Assembly: GCF_026210795.1 (NCBI RefSeq)
Contig: NC_089430.1
Span: 3,348,001-3,412,000, forward strand
Origin: Rhizophagus irregularis
Taxonomy: Eukaryota; Glomeromycota; Glomeromycetes; Glomerales; Glomeraceae
Direction of reading: 5' to 3'
Length of the DNA: 64,000 nucleotides
In this document: in pieces, positions 1 to 11,506 of the stretch
Layout: the number at the start of each line of letters is the position of its first letter
Numbering within the stretch: position 1 is the stretch's first letter
Program-made: the position numbers and the translations under genes
The notes under the pieces: generated by a model
What the model was told of the DNA's origin: nothing
Databases searched by the model: none
The model's input: the letters and a program-made list of their open reading frames with translations, nothing else

Positions 1-1660
1 TAAAAAAAAAGTATTAATAAAAAAAATTAAAAAAAAATTTCAAAAAAAAGTTTTGAAGAAAAACTTCAAAACTTATATAAGAAGCTGACCCAAATTTCGA
101 AAACAATTCCTACAAATAAACAAAAGAAGAAATGATTAGTTTTTTTAAAATAAAACAAAAAAAATTTAAAAAAAAAGTTTTAAAAGTAAACTAAACTTTC
201 AAAATTTACTGATCATATTCACAAAAAAGCAGTGCCTACAAAAAAAGAAAAAAAAAGATTAAAATAATTTTAAAAGTTTTAAAAGTAAACTTTACTTTCA
301 AAACTTACAAATCATATCATTTAAAATCTGGAAAGTTCAATCTACAATACCTGCAAAAAAAAATCAAAAAAATCAAAAAAAAAATAAATAAATACCATAT
401 ATCCAAGATGTTGATCTACAGCAAGGTACCATTTTACAAAAAAGAAATCATTAAAGTCAGCTATTTAATATCAAAAAATTTAACCAAAGAAGTTCAAGAA
501 GCCATTATGTAAAGATATTCTTAGTTTATTAGTTTCATCTAATGAGTTATATATTAAAGAAGTATCAAAAAATTATACAACTATATTCAAGATTATTTAA
601 TCGAACCAGAAAGAACTGAAGTTCAATATCAAAAGAACAAAAAAAATATCTACAAAAAAAAAATTATCAAATAAATTTCAAATAGAAACTTACCATATCA
701 ATATTTGCATATCTGAATTCATGCTAAAGTAACTGATCTTACAAAAAAATAATATAAAATTTAAAAAAAATAAATTAGGAAAAAAAAGTTATATTTCAAA
801 TTTCAAATCAAAATTTACCATATATTTAAATTCCAAAGCTGAAAAAATTGATACCTACAAAAAAAACAAAAAAAATTAAAAAAAAATAAATTAAAAAACA
901 TAAATTTTGAATCAAAGTTAAAAAACTGGACCTCTACAAAAAAATATTAAAAAAAACATTAAATCGTTTCTTATATTTAAAATAAAAAAAAATTTTTCTT
1001 TTCCCATTTCTCACTACCTTAAAGTCCAGTTTTGTAATATTCAAGCTGACATCTTCCTAATTAGTGATTGGAATCGATTATCATTATTAGAATCGATTTT
1101 AGAATCGATTAATCATCAATTAATCGTTAATCGAAATTATACTACTGTCAGTCACGTGACTATCAAAATTATTAAGATCGACATAAAAAATTTCCTTTTT
1201 GGGAATTTTGTACAACATAACTTGAATTTTATTGGATAACAAAATTTCCTTTTTTTGGATTTTTGTTAATGTCACGTGACATCGACCTAACTTCTTATTA
1301 ACGAACTACCTCAAAATATCACGAAACAGCCGGCATTAAGAAATTAAGAAATTAACTATGTGACAAATAATGTGTGACAAATAGGCCAATACTTGTAGGG
1401 TACACAGGGAAAATCTTATTAACGCTACTGCGTCACAATAAGTAAATTCGATTTTTATTCAATAATCGATTTAAAATTGATTCTTATCGATTTTTGATAA
1501 ATTCGATTATTGTAAAATCGATTCCAATCTCTATTCCTAATATATGTCTATCCTACAAAAAAAATAATAATAAAAAATGTTAAGTTGTTTCTTAAATTAA
1601 AAAAAAAAATCAAAAAAAAATAAATCAAAAAAAATATGTAAGTTTTAAAATAAAACTTAT
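1..1660 (-). repeat. Array A of intron/micro-exon-like units
   Basis: Read on the minus strand, this AT-rich stretch repeats one pattern: a T-rich tract ending TTTGTAG or TTTGCAG, a 26-44-nt segment of higher complexity, then GTAAGT or GTAAAT followed by a TTTTGAAAG-like stretch. Clear segments lie at 77-109 (donor degenerate, ATAAGT), 210-235, 309-350, 694-737 and 819-854; weaker ones end near 421, 650 and 933. A further unit at about 1020-1550 is split by the hAT MITE at 1062-1533. Segment lengths (33, 26, 42, 44, 36) are not all multiples of three and no shared reading frame is visible, so a protein-coding mini-exon gene is not supported. Related arrays are at 8.7-9.4 kb and 40.2-40.7 kb. 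Confidence 0.6.
1062..1533. mobile_element. hAT-type MITE, 472 bp
   Basis: The terminal inverted repeats read TAGWGATTGGAATCGATT at both ends (left W=T, right W=A) and are extended by several AATCGATT repeats inside. The element is flanked by the perfect 8-bp duplication TTCCTAAT (1054-1061 and 1534-1541), the size typical of hAT elements. It has no coding potential. Two TCACGTGAC palindromes lie inside. It interrupts one unit of array A. Confidence 0.85.
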
Positions 1661-1667
1661 ATTACTT

Positions 1668-2053
1668 TCAAAAAAAAGAGGTGAAAGAAAAGTGTGAGAA
1701 AAAAGATGGATGTAAGAAAAAGAAAATAATGAAAGGGGAAGGAAAAAACAATAGGAAAAAGAAAGAAAGTAAAGAAGTATAGGAGAAAGAAAGAAGGAAA
1801 AGGGAAAAGTTTAAAAAAGATAATCTTTTTTTAAACTTTTGATATGTATAACGCATAATGACATAATATTTAATTTTAACCAACATATAATTATAAATTA
1901 TGATTGAATTATTTAATTTTACTAGTCAAATATAAGCCAAATTTTACTAAGGCTGAATATTCCTTTTTCAACTAATGAGAAAAGAGGAAATGTGAGAAAG
2001 AGAAAGAACGGAAAAAGAAAAAATAAAAAGATAAAGAAGAAAAGGAAGTTTTG
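1668..2053. repeat. Purine-rich (GA) tracts
   Basis: The plus strand is almost pure A/G at about 1672-1812 and 1975-2053, with an AT-rich stretch between. A similar tract (about 40,695-40,800) follows array C in the same relative position, so the GA tract and the intron-like array may belong to one repeated unit. The open frame on the minus strand (1668-1886) is a low-complexity Phe/Ser/Leu translation of the pyrimidine strand and is not a gene. Confidence 0.5.
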
Positions 2054-2203
2054 TTTATCATATTGCTAAGATTATATTACGTAATGTGATAATAAATAAG
2101 GGCTAATATAAAAATTTATTTTCAAATACATTATATAAATTTATTCATTCAGTGTCATTTGATAAACATTAAATTTTCATTATTAAATGCTGCACATCAT
2201 AAT

Positions 2204-2869
2204 TTTTTTTTTTTTTTTTTTAAAAACTTTATTATAGATGCGATCATGTCTTATTATAATCACGCTTACTTACATATATAAACTTACAAATATAAGATAA
2301 ACAAATACATATAAGAATTAAGCATTATGAAACAATACTACTTTTCATAAAGAACAAGTCGACTTGTCACCTAAACGATCACATCATTGTTAAAAACCAT
2401 GATGCGACCTCAAATTCAGAGGTGACTGTCATGATCTACCTAAAAATTTGCCCAATGACCATCACAATGGAATGCCAAATCATTCCATTTGTTCCAATTA
2501 CTTTCTAACATATAATAGTCAACATCTTTGACACCTACTTCAGTGCTTTTACTATGTGACTTAGCTTTTTTATCTTTACCACTAATACCACACCTCATTT
2601 CTTCCTTTACTACATGTTATAAATAATATGCATGTATGATTCTTTCTTTATTAAAAAAGCTGTATGTACATACTATCAGATACAGAAAGATAAAATAAAC
2701 GAAAACAAATTTTCTAAATAATTCGTTAAAACTACTGAAGAAGTCTATATATTTTTCTTTCAAATAAAATTTGCCATATGTAAATATAATCAAATATGGA
2801 ATGATGTGAAACTAAAAATAAATTCAATAGACAAAACTGACTATATATTTTTCTTTCTAACTGAATAGC
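2204..2869 (-). mobile_element. LINE-like insertion with poly-A tail
   Basis: A run of about 18 T (poly-A on the minus strand) begins the insertion at 2204. The 14-bp sequence CTGCACATCATAAT occurs perfectly at 2190-2203 and 2870-2883, immediately flanking it. A poly-A tail plus a long, variable-length target duplication is the signature of target-primed reverse transcription. Only about 650 bp is present and no intact frame is visible, so it is a 5'-truncated or SINE-like copy. Its start (TTAAAAACTTTATTA) resembles the starts of the relics near 4360, 22,870 and 41,870. Confidence 0.65.
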
Positions 2870-3191
2870 CTGCACATCATAATAAAAATCTCATTGATGA
2901 TATTTATTAACATTAAATATTACATATTTATTTAAAATAATGAATATTATAATATATATGATCTACAAAAATATATATATGATAAACATTATTTCTGTGA
3001 TTTTCTAATGTTATTACACCACTTGGAAGTCTGGGTAAAGTTATTTCTATTAAGATTACTCAGCAAAAGAAGTATAATACAATTAGATTAAAATTAAAGA
3101 TATTGTAAGCTTATCTTAAATAATAAAATCTAGACAGTTTCATTAGGAAATATTTTAGTGAAGTGATTTCCAGCCACCTGATCTCTCTAAT

Positions 3192-3749
3192 ATGAAAGAA
3201 AATAAAGAGAGAGATTTCAATAGTTTCTCTTTGAATATATCAGATGATTATACTGCTATATTGTTTTCTAATAATCAAATCTATCTGGCTTTATTGGCAA
3301 TAAGCAGTTTCAAAGCCTTTAAAGTTATCATTACTGAAGAATAGAAGTACAAACTTGTAACTTATCTGGAAAAATGGGAAGATCTTAACAATCTTATAGG
3401 AAAGAATTACAAAATTGATGGTAAAACTTTAGATTGATATCATTATACTTTTTCATATTTTACCAGAAAACCTAAAGATAGGTCAAATATTAAAAATAAA
3501 TTTAAAGGTTTCAACAACTTTCAGAAAAAGAATTTCAATCCAAAGAATAAAGTTACAGGTACTAATCAAATTCTTCTGAATATTTGAACATATCAAGATC
3601 GAAAGAGGTTTTAATCAAGGATAGATACTAGTAATAAACAAGACAAGAAAAAAAGAATCCTAGAATCTTCAAGAAAAAAATTATACAAGAAAGTAACAGA
3701 ATAAAAGGAGATGTTAAAGAAGCTAACAAACAGAATCTGAAACAGGTGA
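3192..3749 (+). pseudogene. Decayed gag-like ORF
   Basis: One frame from an ATG at 3192 to a TGA at 3747-3749 reads as coherent protein-like sequence (for example SLNISDDYTAILFSNNQIY, then a Lys/Asn-rich stretch containing FKGFNNFQKKNFNP) but contains several in-frame stops, including TAG in EE-stop-KYK and TGA after KTLD. The basic, Asn/Lys-rich C-terminal half suggests a gag-like nucleic-acid-binding protein of a retroelement. No catalytic domain is visible. The family is not recognised with certainty. Confidence 0.4.
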
Positions 3750-4660
3750 CCTATTTTTGGTTTATATATGAGAAATTGGATTTTTATTTAATATAGATTT
3801 AGTTTTAATTTTTATTTTTTAGATAGAAATTTTTGTTTCTTTCAGAAATTTTTTTTATTCTAATTAGTTAGTATGTAAATTTAAATACGGATTTCTACTT
3901 TTGCTGCTAACTACTTTTTTTTTTTTAGATATGATGTGTTATCTTATGAAATATATTTGTCATTGTATGTCAACGAGTAAGCTATTATTTCAATTGTTTA
4001 AGTTTTTAAAGATTCGTTTCCTTTTATATTGATTTGTAATAATTTTTTTGAGTATAATAAAAAAAAATAAAAATAAAAATAAAAATATTTTAATTTAAAT
4101 AGCTAATTATCATTTTTTTTTTTACTAAAAATAATCTTATTTTTTTTTATAAAAAACAGTACAATTTTAATCATAAAAGATAACTTATTTATTTAAAATA
4201 TAATATTACAATATTTTATATATTGTTTATAATTAAAGTTTCAATTTTTATTGGCTAATATTTAATTATATAATTGTACTATATTAATTTTAAATATTTA
4301 ATATATTTTCTGTAAAATAATTATATTACTATTATTTGTTATTATTATTATTATTATTATTTGCTGCAATATATTTAAACTTTTATTAAAATAAATGAGT
4401 TTGTAATATATTATACAAATGAAAATAAACTATATAAACTAATTTAATAATAAGATTTAAACTACTCGTCATCCTAAAAAGAATCTCACATATACACTAT
4501 CAGATCATTTAGGTGGAATTTAGGTTATGAGTTTGTTATTATTAAATAATATATTTTTATTAATATTTTAAATAAAATAATAGTTTAAAAATTTGATAAA
4601 ATAATTATAAAAATTATTCTTAATATATTAGATATAAAAAATAGAAAATTTCAAAGTTTA
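3750..4660. other. AT-rich stretch with LINE 3'-end relic
   Basis: No gene is seen. A short (TTA)n microsatellite lies at about 4335-4362. From about 4358 to 4515 the sequence (GCTGCAATATATTTAAACT, later CTCACATATACACTATCA) matches the 3' end of the relic at about 41,865-42,000, so it is a degenerate copy of the same LINE-like 3' end, minus-strand orientation. Confidence 0.45.
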
Positions 4661-5031
4661 CACAGGGTGTTTGAACACGGGTCATATGAAATATAATGAC
4701 ACCAATGTCACACCCTTTTACTTTTTCTATGCAATATATGTATTTTTGACTGCTCTGCAAGTTTACTTAAGGCATCAAAGGGGGTTTTGAATGCCGTTGT
4801 TGACTAATATATGAAAAACTGTCTTTGCCGATCATTTCCTAAATTTTTTCAAGAGAGCGATCGGCAAAATCAATTATTCATAGGTAAAGTCAAAACTGAC
4901 ATTCAAAAGCACCTTTGATTCCTTAGATAAACTTGTAGAGCAGGTAAAAATCCATTTATCTACTAATTTTGAAGTTTATATTATTAGTCAAAATGGTAAT
5001 AATCACATGACCCAGATTCAAACACCCTGTG
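4661..5031. mobile_element. Tc1/mariner-type palindromic MITE
   Basis: The ends are CACAGGGTGTTTGAA and TTCAAACACCCTGTG, flanked by TA on both sides (4659-4660 and 5032-5033). The whole 371 bp is a long imperfect palindrome (for example TGCCGATC near 4835 and GATCGGCA near 4860, TTTACTTAAGG and CCTTAGATAAA). It has no ORF. TA duplication and CAC... termini indicate mobilisation by a Tc1/mariner-superfamily transposase. Confidence 0.85.
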
Positions 5032-6033
5032 TATAAATAGAAATTGCCTAAAAAATATGATATTATATTTAAAATAACAAAAATTATAAAAAATTTAGCT
5101 TATTTTTATCAATAATTATTTTTAATATTGATAATTATTTTGTTAACAGATATTTCACTAATAATTATTTTATTAACAGTTTATCCATTTACCTTAATTT
5201 AATTTTAACTTAATCTTAACTCTATTTTTCTATTTTATTAACTTTAATTTTAATTTTAAATTTCTTTATTAGTAAGATAATTAAAGATTTCTAATGTGAT
5301 ATCTACTTATTGCTGTTTTCTAATTACTGTGATCTAGCATTTTTTAATAAAAAAAAAAATTTTTTGAGAAAACATATGAAAATAAAAATTTTATTGCATT
5401 TTCAAATAAAGGAAATATGATTATAAGCTAAAAATTATAATTTTAAGAAAAAATTATCAATCTTTAAATAAGTTTGCTTATAAATAACTTTTAAAAACAA
5501 TTTGTTACACAAAATTTTAAAAAGTTACTTTATAGATGCCGTCGGAATTATTTTTACGGTTACGGCATGTGCCGTATCACCGTAAAAAAAAGCCGCAAAT
5601 CGTAAATGCCGTAATGCCGTAATTTAATTTGACGCCGTAATGCCATAATTTAATTTGGTGCGTAATGTCGTAAATTTACATGGCGTAAATAGATAATTAA
5701 AAAATAATTCATTTACATTTATTTTTAAGAAACTTCAAATTCTCTTTTTTTGCAGAACGATATCACTAAGTCGAAAAGGATTTTCTTTGAAATTTACTTT
5801 AAGAAATGACATTTAACTTCGTTTCTTATTCTTTTTTTTTATTTACTAAACGTAATCAACTAAATATAATGTTTATTTATATAATTAATTTTATTCACTA
5901 ATAATTATAATGTTTATTTACTAATTATCATGTTTTATAACGTTATTTAATACTAATTATAATGTAATTTCATTTACATTGTTTACTAATCTGTTTCCGA
6001 TTCTTCATCAAATATTGCTTCAAAATCAATATT

Positions 6034-8407
6034 TCAATCCTCATAATTTATAGATTCATCAGGTTGTTGGTCCGAAATATTTGAATTCGAATTATCATCA
6101 TTTTGTTCGTTAAAACTATCTAAATTCATGATATTTTCCATAATCAAATCATTAGTATTAGCATCATCATCATTCAAATCAATACTTTCATCATCCAAAA
6201 CAATATCATCATCATCAATGAAAATATCATCATTATTAATCATAGCTGTAGTAATTTCTTGTAATGCAGTTTCAAGCTCATTTTCACTTAAATCACTACT
6301 AGAAAATTTTAACTCGATTTTGCATTTGTAATATAGTAGGAGTGCATTTGAGCCATGGATTGGAGGCGATCAATATCTAACCTAAAAAAAAAAATTATTA
6401 ATAAATTAATATTATATTATTACTGTTATTAAAATTAAACAAATACCTTGTTCTCCGCTTTCCTATCATCCAATTTAATACTGAAAAGGCTCGTTCACAT
6501 GCAGCTTGATGAGGAGTAATAGCAAATAACTTTAAAGCTAATTTTTGAATATAATTATTTGGCTGTCGACAAGTTGACCACCAAAGTTCAGGCGTATCAT
6601 ATTCATCAATATATTCCATATCATAAGGTGGTTCATTATCACCATATGATCGAAGTTGCGATAGCAAAATTTTGCAACTTCTTTTATCACTACCAAATTT
6701 TGACCAAATTTTCATAGCAGTTAATGCCATTTGACGAAATGTACTGTCTTGAAATTTCTTGTCTAATATGAAAAGTAGGAACAATAAATACATTATATTT
6801 AACAAATAAGTTAGAAAAATAATCAACTTTACCTCTATATCTTGGATGGAGGAAAAAGGCAACAAGATATGTATCAGTATCAAACTGTGCCCAACGTTTA
6901 TTAAATATGTTAATACAATTCTTTTTGAAATTTGGATCAAAATAATTTGAAATCTTTTTAATTTCAACTGCCATCTGAATTAATTGCAAAAAAATTGATG
7001 CCATATTACTCGAATTAGCTTCAACAGCTTGAATTGCTTTTTTAGCAGGTGCAAGAATTGTATGAAGTTGTTCAACATCTTGAAAAAACTGGCGATTTTG
7101 AAGAAGATTTTTTATTGCTATTGCATTAATAAAAATTTCAGTTTGAGTTTCAAGAACCTAAATTATAATCCAAAAATAAATATTATTAATTTTAGTTTAT
7201 TATTAAATATGTTATTATTTGTTAACTTACATTTTTGAGATTATTTTCCAAACGGATAATTGAGTCACAACAAGTCCATGCAGTAGACCACCTTGTTTTT
7301 ACTGATGTCTTAAGGCCACCTCCTTCTGTTAAAGTTTGAATAATATCTTTTTGGAAATTTGCACCTGCACGATATGATGTTTTAAAAAAAGTTATAATAG
7401 ATTGGCATTTTTTTAATGTGTTTTTTGCAAAATCCAATTTAATAATATCACTTGAAACTAAATTCAAATGGTGTGCCATGCATCATATAGATAAAATATG
7501 GGTGTACTTTTCAGTAATTAGTCTTCTCGCCATTTGCATTGCTGATTCAAAGATCGATACTACAGCTGCAAATTTTTCTGTCCAATTGTGTCAAAACTTT
7601 TTCAATTTCAGTAGCATTAAAAGTTCCAGTATGGGAATCCATTGACGTATCTTTCAAAGTACGAATATATTGCCTTTTACTTGGGGTAATTATTATAAAT
7701 GCATAAATAGATCTTCCTAAAGGATCACACCATCCATCAACCGCTATAACAAAATTAAAAATATTAATATGTATGTAAAAATATTAATTAATTTGATATA
7801 CAGTAATTAAATAAATTACCTAATGTTAAATTTTTTTCATATTTGAGTTCTTCGATTTTATTTAAAATTATAGCAGTTTCATGATTTAAGAAAGTTGTTG
7901 ATAGGTTGCTTCTTTTATTTTATTTAGGCAAAACAGTAGACTTCTTTTAACAAAAATCAATAAAATAAAGTGGATGACTAACGGTTGATAATCGGTATTC
8001 CACAGCAAATAAAAAATCGTATGTGCTTGATCAATTTTATCTTTTCTATCCGCAGTGTTCAAATCACCGATTTAATCAGAATCTGTTTTTTGTTTTCTAT
8101 TCATAGTACATGGCCTCCAACAGCCAGCATTTCCATATATTCTGTTTTAATATATAGTAACATCTTTACAATACAATGCTAAATGCGACTTCAAAATTTC
8201 TGGTTTTCCTCTAGACCAGTTTTGATTACAGTAATGACATCTAGCTGCGTAATGCCCACTACCCAACGGTTCTTTAAAATAATGATCCCAGACATGCGAT
8301 TCTTTACGACCCCTTCTAACTTCTCTAATATTTCGATTATCAAATAAATCTGTCAATCCATTTTTACAGTCACAAAGATTATGTAAAAGCAAAAACGTAA
8401 TACACAA
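6034..8407 (-). pseudogene. hAT transposase, BED finger to hATC, broken
   Basis: Reading down the minus strand: an N-terminal BED-type zinc finger (8147-8407; ARCHYCNQNW with downstream HLALYC), the VDGWCDP motif containing the first catalytic Asp (about 7740), the CMAHHLNL motif (about 7485), a middle region (6690-7004), and a C-terminal hAT dimerisation domain (WWSTCRQ, ACERAFSVLNWMIGKRRTR, 6440-6600), ending in a very acidic Asp/Asn tail (6034-6243). Introns are recognisable: GTAAGT..TTTAG at about 7158-7230, GTAAAG..ATTAG at about 6760-6832, and GTATTTG..TTTTAG at about 6380-6448. Damage includes a TGA just before CMAHHLNL, frameshifts near 7590 and 6313, and loss of the expected SD motif (VVSIFESAM instead of a VVSD-like sequence), so it should be inactive. 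Confidence 0.85.
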
Positions 8408-8699
8408 TTTGTAAGATTATTTAAGTTAAAAAAAAGATTATCAAAATCGTGATTCATGTTACACATCAACTGATTAGAAGTCTATGTAACACAAAATATT
8501 TTTTATTTCGTAATAATAAAAAATTTCAAAAATTTCTAAGTTGTTTGATTTGTTTCAATTTTATTTATCAATGGTTTAGACATTTGTCAATTGCTAGTTC
8601 AATTCCAACAGGTAAGCTAGATAATGTTCCTAAAGAATGAAGGAATGAAAGTTAATAATATTTCTTAAAAGTAAATGCAAGAAACTTTCCTCTGCTTAC

Positions 8700-9420
8700 C
8701 ATGTAGATTCGTCGATGGTTGAACCATTCCCTACCTACAAAGTTCTTCATGTATCTTATTTAGTTCTTTGTATTTTGTACAAATTAACGTCTTAATAAAA
8801 ATAAAAATAAAAACATTTTATATACATTCTATTGTTGGATTACTTTTTATTAGACGTGTTTTTTGCATACATTATTATATAAAAATAAGCACATTTTTAT
8901 ATACGTACTTTTGTTGGGTTACTTTTTATTAGACATGTTTTTTTTTGCATACATTATTATATAAATGTTAAGAAAAATCCTCTCCACTTAACCAATGAAG
9001 TCGTCGAAAGTCCACAAAAATTGTTCTGAAAAAAAGAAATAAATTTAGTTGTTGTTTTTGACAGTAAATATCAAAAACAACCTCTTTCCACTTACCAGAA
9101 AATCCAAGAAATCCTGCAAGAACTGCTTCTTAAAAAAGAAAAAAGAAAGCGAAGTTAATCAAGTCGTTTCCTAAAGTAAATATCAAAAAAAAAAAAATCC
9201 TTTACTACTTACTAGGAGGTACAAGAAGTCCACAAGAACTGTTCCTAAATACAAAGAAAAAGAAATGAAGTTAGTTAATATCATTTGCTAAAAGTAAATA
9301 AAAAAAAAACTTTACCTACAGGAAGTCTGGGAAATATAAGAAAATACTTCTAAAAATAAAAAAAAAGAAGTTAATGATATTTCAGAAAGAACTGTCCCTA
9401 AAAAAAAAAGGTGCGCTGTA
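8700..9420 (-). repeat. Array B: micro-exon-like units in hAT leader
   Basis: On the minus strand, at least five units of roughly 110 bp each show polypyrimidine-AG, a 32-35-nt segment and a GTAAGT-like donor: 9316-9349 (donor GTAAAG), 9213-9244 (GTAAGT), 9096-9128 (GTAAGT), 8993-9025 (GTTAAG) and 8700-8734 (GTAAGC). Three segments are clearly homologous (GAACAGTTCTTGTGGACTTC, AAGCAGTTCTTGCAGGATTT, AACAATTTTTGTGGACTTTC). The array lies just upstream of the hAT transposase start and in the same orientation, so it would form a multiply spliced 5' leader if transcribed. No long frame crosses it. Confidence 0.55.
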
Positions 9421-9805
9421 AACATTTTTTTTAAAAAAAAATATTTACGGCATATATATTTGCGGCATTACGGCGCTAGATTAAAATACGGCATTACAGC
9501 GTCAAATTAAATTACGGAATTACGGCATTTACGATTTACGGCATTTTATTACGGTTACGGCATGATTTACGACATATGTCGTAACTCCGAAATGTCATAA
9601 TTAGGGAATTCCGACAACATCTATAAGTTACTTATAAGTAAACTTATTTAAAATTGAAAATTTTTTCTTAAAATTATAATTTTAGCTTATAATCATACCT
9701 CCTTTATTTGAAAATGCAATAAAATTTTTATTTTCACATGTTTTCTCAAAAAATTTTTTTTTTATTAAATAATGCTAGATCACAGTAATTAGAAAACAGC
9801 AATAA

Positions 9806-10726
9806 TTAATTAGTACAAAACTTATATTCAATAAATTTTTTTTAAAAAAAATTTATAGTATGGCTGAACCAGGTTTTATTAAAAATTTAAAATCATACAT
9901 AATTACAAATATGAGAAAACCCTTCACTTCCACTATGCAATAGGAATTTCCTGGCATATTTGTATTAAATAATACTTCGCACCAATAAGAAATAAAATGA
10001 AAATAAAAAAAATAAAAATAAAAATAAAGGGAAACAGTCAGTAATGAAACCACTCTACAAATTATTACACTCCTAAAATTAGGCTTTACTGATCATTTTG
10101 TATGGAATTTCTCAAGATACTTCTAATTTTTTTAGCATCGATCTAATATCAGCTAAAATCGTAAGTTTATTAATACCGTTTAAATTCTTGTCAATTTTTT
10201 TGGCTTGCTTGGTTACCTTAGTTTTTTTACTTAACTATGTTGTATTAGTAAAATTCTGAAAGACCTTAGAATTATTATCTTACTTCATCTTCTGATGGCA
10301 GTTTTTTTTTTGCTTTAAGTTAAAAGTAAAGTATCCTTTCCAATTCTTTTAAGCTGAAAGCTTTATTAAGAACTTTATCCAAGTCAGCCTATGATTCATA
10401 GTAAGTAATCAACTTACAGAATACAGACACTCCTATCTTGAATGCTTTACATCCAATAGGTATAAATATAAAATAAGCAGAATTAACCAGATATAAAGTT
10501 GTAATAATGGTATAGAAGCAAAAACTTCTATTAATACTGCCTGAAATCGTTTCCATTCTTTCCTTTGTTTGAGATTCCAATTAGTTAGAAACTATTGTAT
10601 GGTAAACTTTCAAGTGGAGCAATCCAAGTTCCACCATTCTATAGATCTATAGCCATCTCGTTGAAATCAACTAACACTGTAACAGTAGTGTATTTCTATT
10701 GCGATTTAAATTTAATTGCAATTACT
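9806..10726 (-). pseudogene. LINE-like ORF relic, part 1
   Basis: No intact frame is present, but the stretch at about 10,080-10,726 is alignable with 42,200-42,890 in the same orientation: GATCTAATATCAGCTAAAAT here and GATCTGAATTTCAGCTAAAA there, then TTTAATTGCAATTACT here and TTTTGAATGCAATTACTTGA there. In the 42.8-kb copy the minus strand encodes segments such as WEIVIYDIPFTISQ and VIAFKIKTQKKYVTV, suggesting an RNA-binding, ORF1-like protein. The relic is interrupted at 10,727 by an AGGAYC element and resumes at 11,515. Confidence 0.45.
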
Positions 10727-11506
10727 AGGATCCTAAATATCTAATATAAAGGTCATAATAAACTTTTAGCCAAAAACACCTCTTTTTATTGAAACTTAAA
10801 AATTCATTTTTGTAAATATCTCAGCATCCAGTGATTCAATTTTAATGAATTTTTTTTATTTCATAGCCCTTATTTAGCTCTACAATTTAAAAAAAATTCA
10901 TCAAAATTGGACTACTGGATGCCAAGATATTTACAAAAAACAATTTTTTGAACCCTTGAAAAATGGGCCAATTTGCCAAAAGTGTGATTTATGAAAACTA
11001 CTATGCCATGTTTACTCCAAAAGTATGATTTGTGTACTTACACGCCTTTCATCTCTTTACCTCCTCCAACCTTCAATGTATCACGTAACTCTGGAACTGA
11101 TTGTTTTATTATGGATCATATTGGTATAATCACTTTATAGGTTTTATGGGTCATTTAACAGTGCTACTTAACAACTGTTTTTACAAGATGAAATGCTGAG
11201 TTTTATATTAGGTGCACTATCTGTTGTTTTATTAGCATAGTTGCATTTACTTTGATTGAAATATATCAAGGGAAATGATCTAGAAAGATTTAGTATAAAT
11301 TGATATTTTATTTTATAGAAGTCATTTATTGTATTTCTTTTTAGGAGACTATATAATTTATTTTTAGTTAGTTTTTTATTTTTAAATTTTTTTTTTCTTA
11401 TATATATTGTAAATTTTGATAAATTATTATTAATAAAAATAAGGCTACTATGCCATGTTTGCTCAAAAATGTGATTTATGATCTGTTTTGGAGATATTTG
11501 GATCCT
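10727..11506. mobile_element. AGGAYC-ended element, copy 1
   Basis: The left end is AGGATCCTAAATATC and the inverted right end is AGGATCCAAATATCTCC. A perfect 8-bp duplication CAATTACT flanks it (10,719-10,726 and 11,507-11,514). The related LINE-like relic near 42,880 has the same target uninterrupted (GCAATTACTTGACTCC), which is direct evidence for insertion. Inside is the hairpin module (10,807-10,940). There is no convincing ORF; the 113-codon frame at 11,168-11,509 has low-complexity Lys/Asn/Ile composition and runs into the terminus. 8-bp duplications fit hAT-like or P-like transposition. Confidence 0.8.
10807..10940. repeat. Hairpin module, copy 1
   Basis: This is an imperfect palindrome. 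The left arm (10,807-10,858) reads TTTTTGTAAATATCTCAGCA then TCCAGTGATTCAATTTTAAT; the right arm (10,889-10,940) is its inverted counterpart (ATTGGACTACTGGATGCC, AAGATATTTAC). The loop contains TAGCCCTTATTTAGCTCTAC. The same module occurs at 17,419-17,570, 41,097-41,224 and 50,519-50,660. Confidence 0.8.

Larger units (their letters stand above)
5531..9625 (-). mobile_element. hAT transposon, full length, inactivated
   Basis: The termini are TATAGATGCCGTCGGAATT (5531) and, inverted, TATAGATGTTGTCGGAATT (ending 9625). The flanking 8-bp duplication AGTTACTT is perfect (5523-5530 and 9626-9633). Sub-terminal regions (about 5540-5690 and 9455-9600) carry many copies of GCCGTAAT in both orientations, typical transposase-binding repeats of hAT elements. 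The only gene is the minus-strand transposase relic at 6034-8407. Its 5' side (8.7-9.4 kb) consists of array B. Confidence 0.9.
5307..9805. mobile_element. Palindromic MITE split by a hAT element
   Basis: The sequence at 5307-5500 is repeated in inverted orientation at 9634-9805: both start TTATTGCTGTTTTCTAATTA and continue with ACTGTGATCTAGCATT and TTTTGAGAAAACATRTG. With the 4.1-kb hAT element and one 8-bp duplication removed, the arms form a ~400-bp palindrome with the insertion near its loop. The palindrome has no coding potential. Its own target duplication could not be identified, so its superfamily is open. Confidence 0.75.

Noticed and set aside
1668-1886. Phe/Ser/Leu-rich minus-strand frame
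   Set aside because: Low-complexity translation of a GA-rich tract; no start context or domain.
4321-4362. Possible functional site in the (TTA)n run
   Set aside because: Simple microsatellite adjoining a LINE 3' relic; nothing further supported.
6128-6331. Ser/Ile-rich plus-strand frame
   Set aside because: Antisense of the acidic C-terminal tail of hAT transposase 1.
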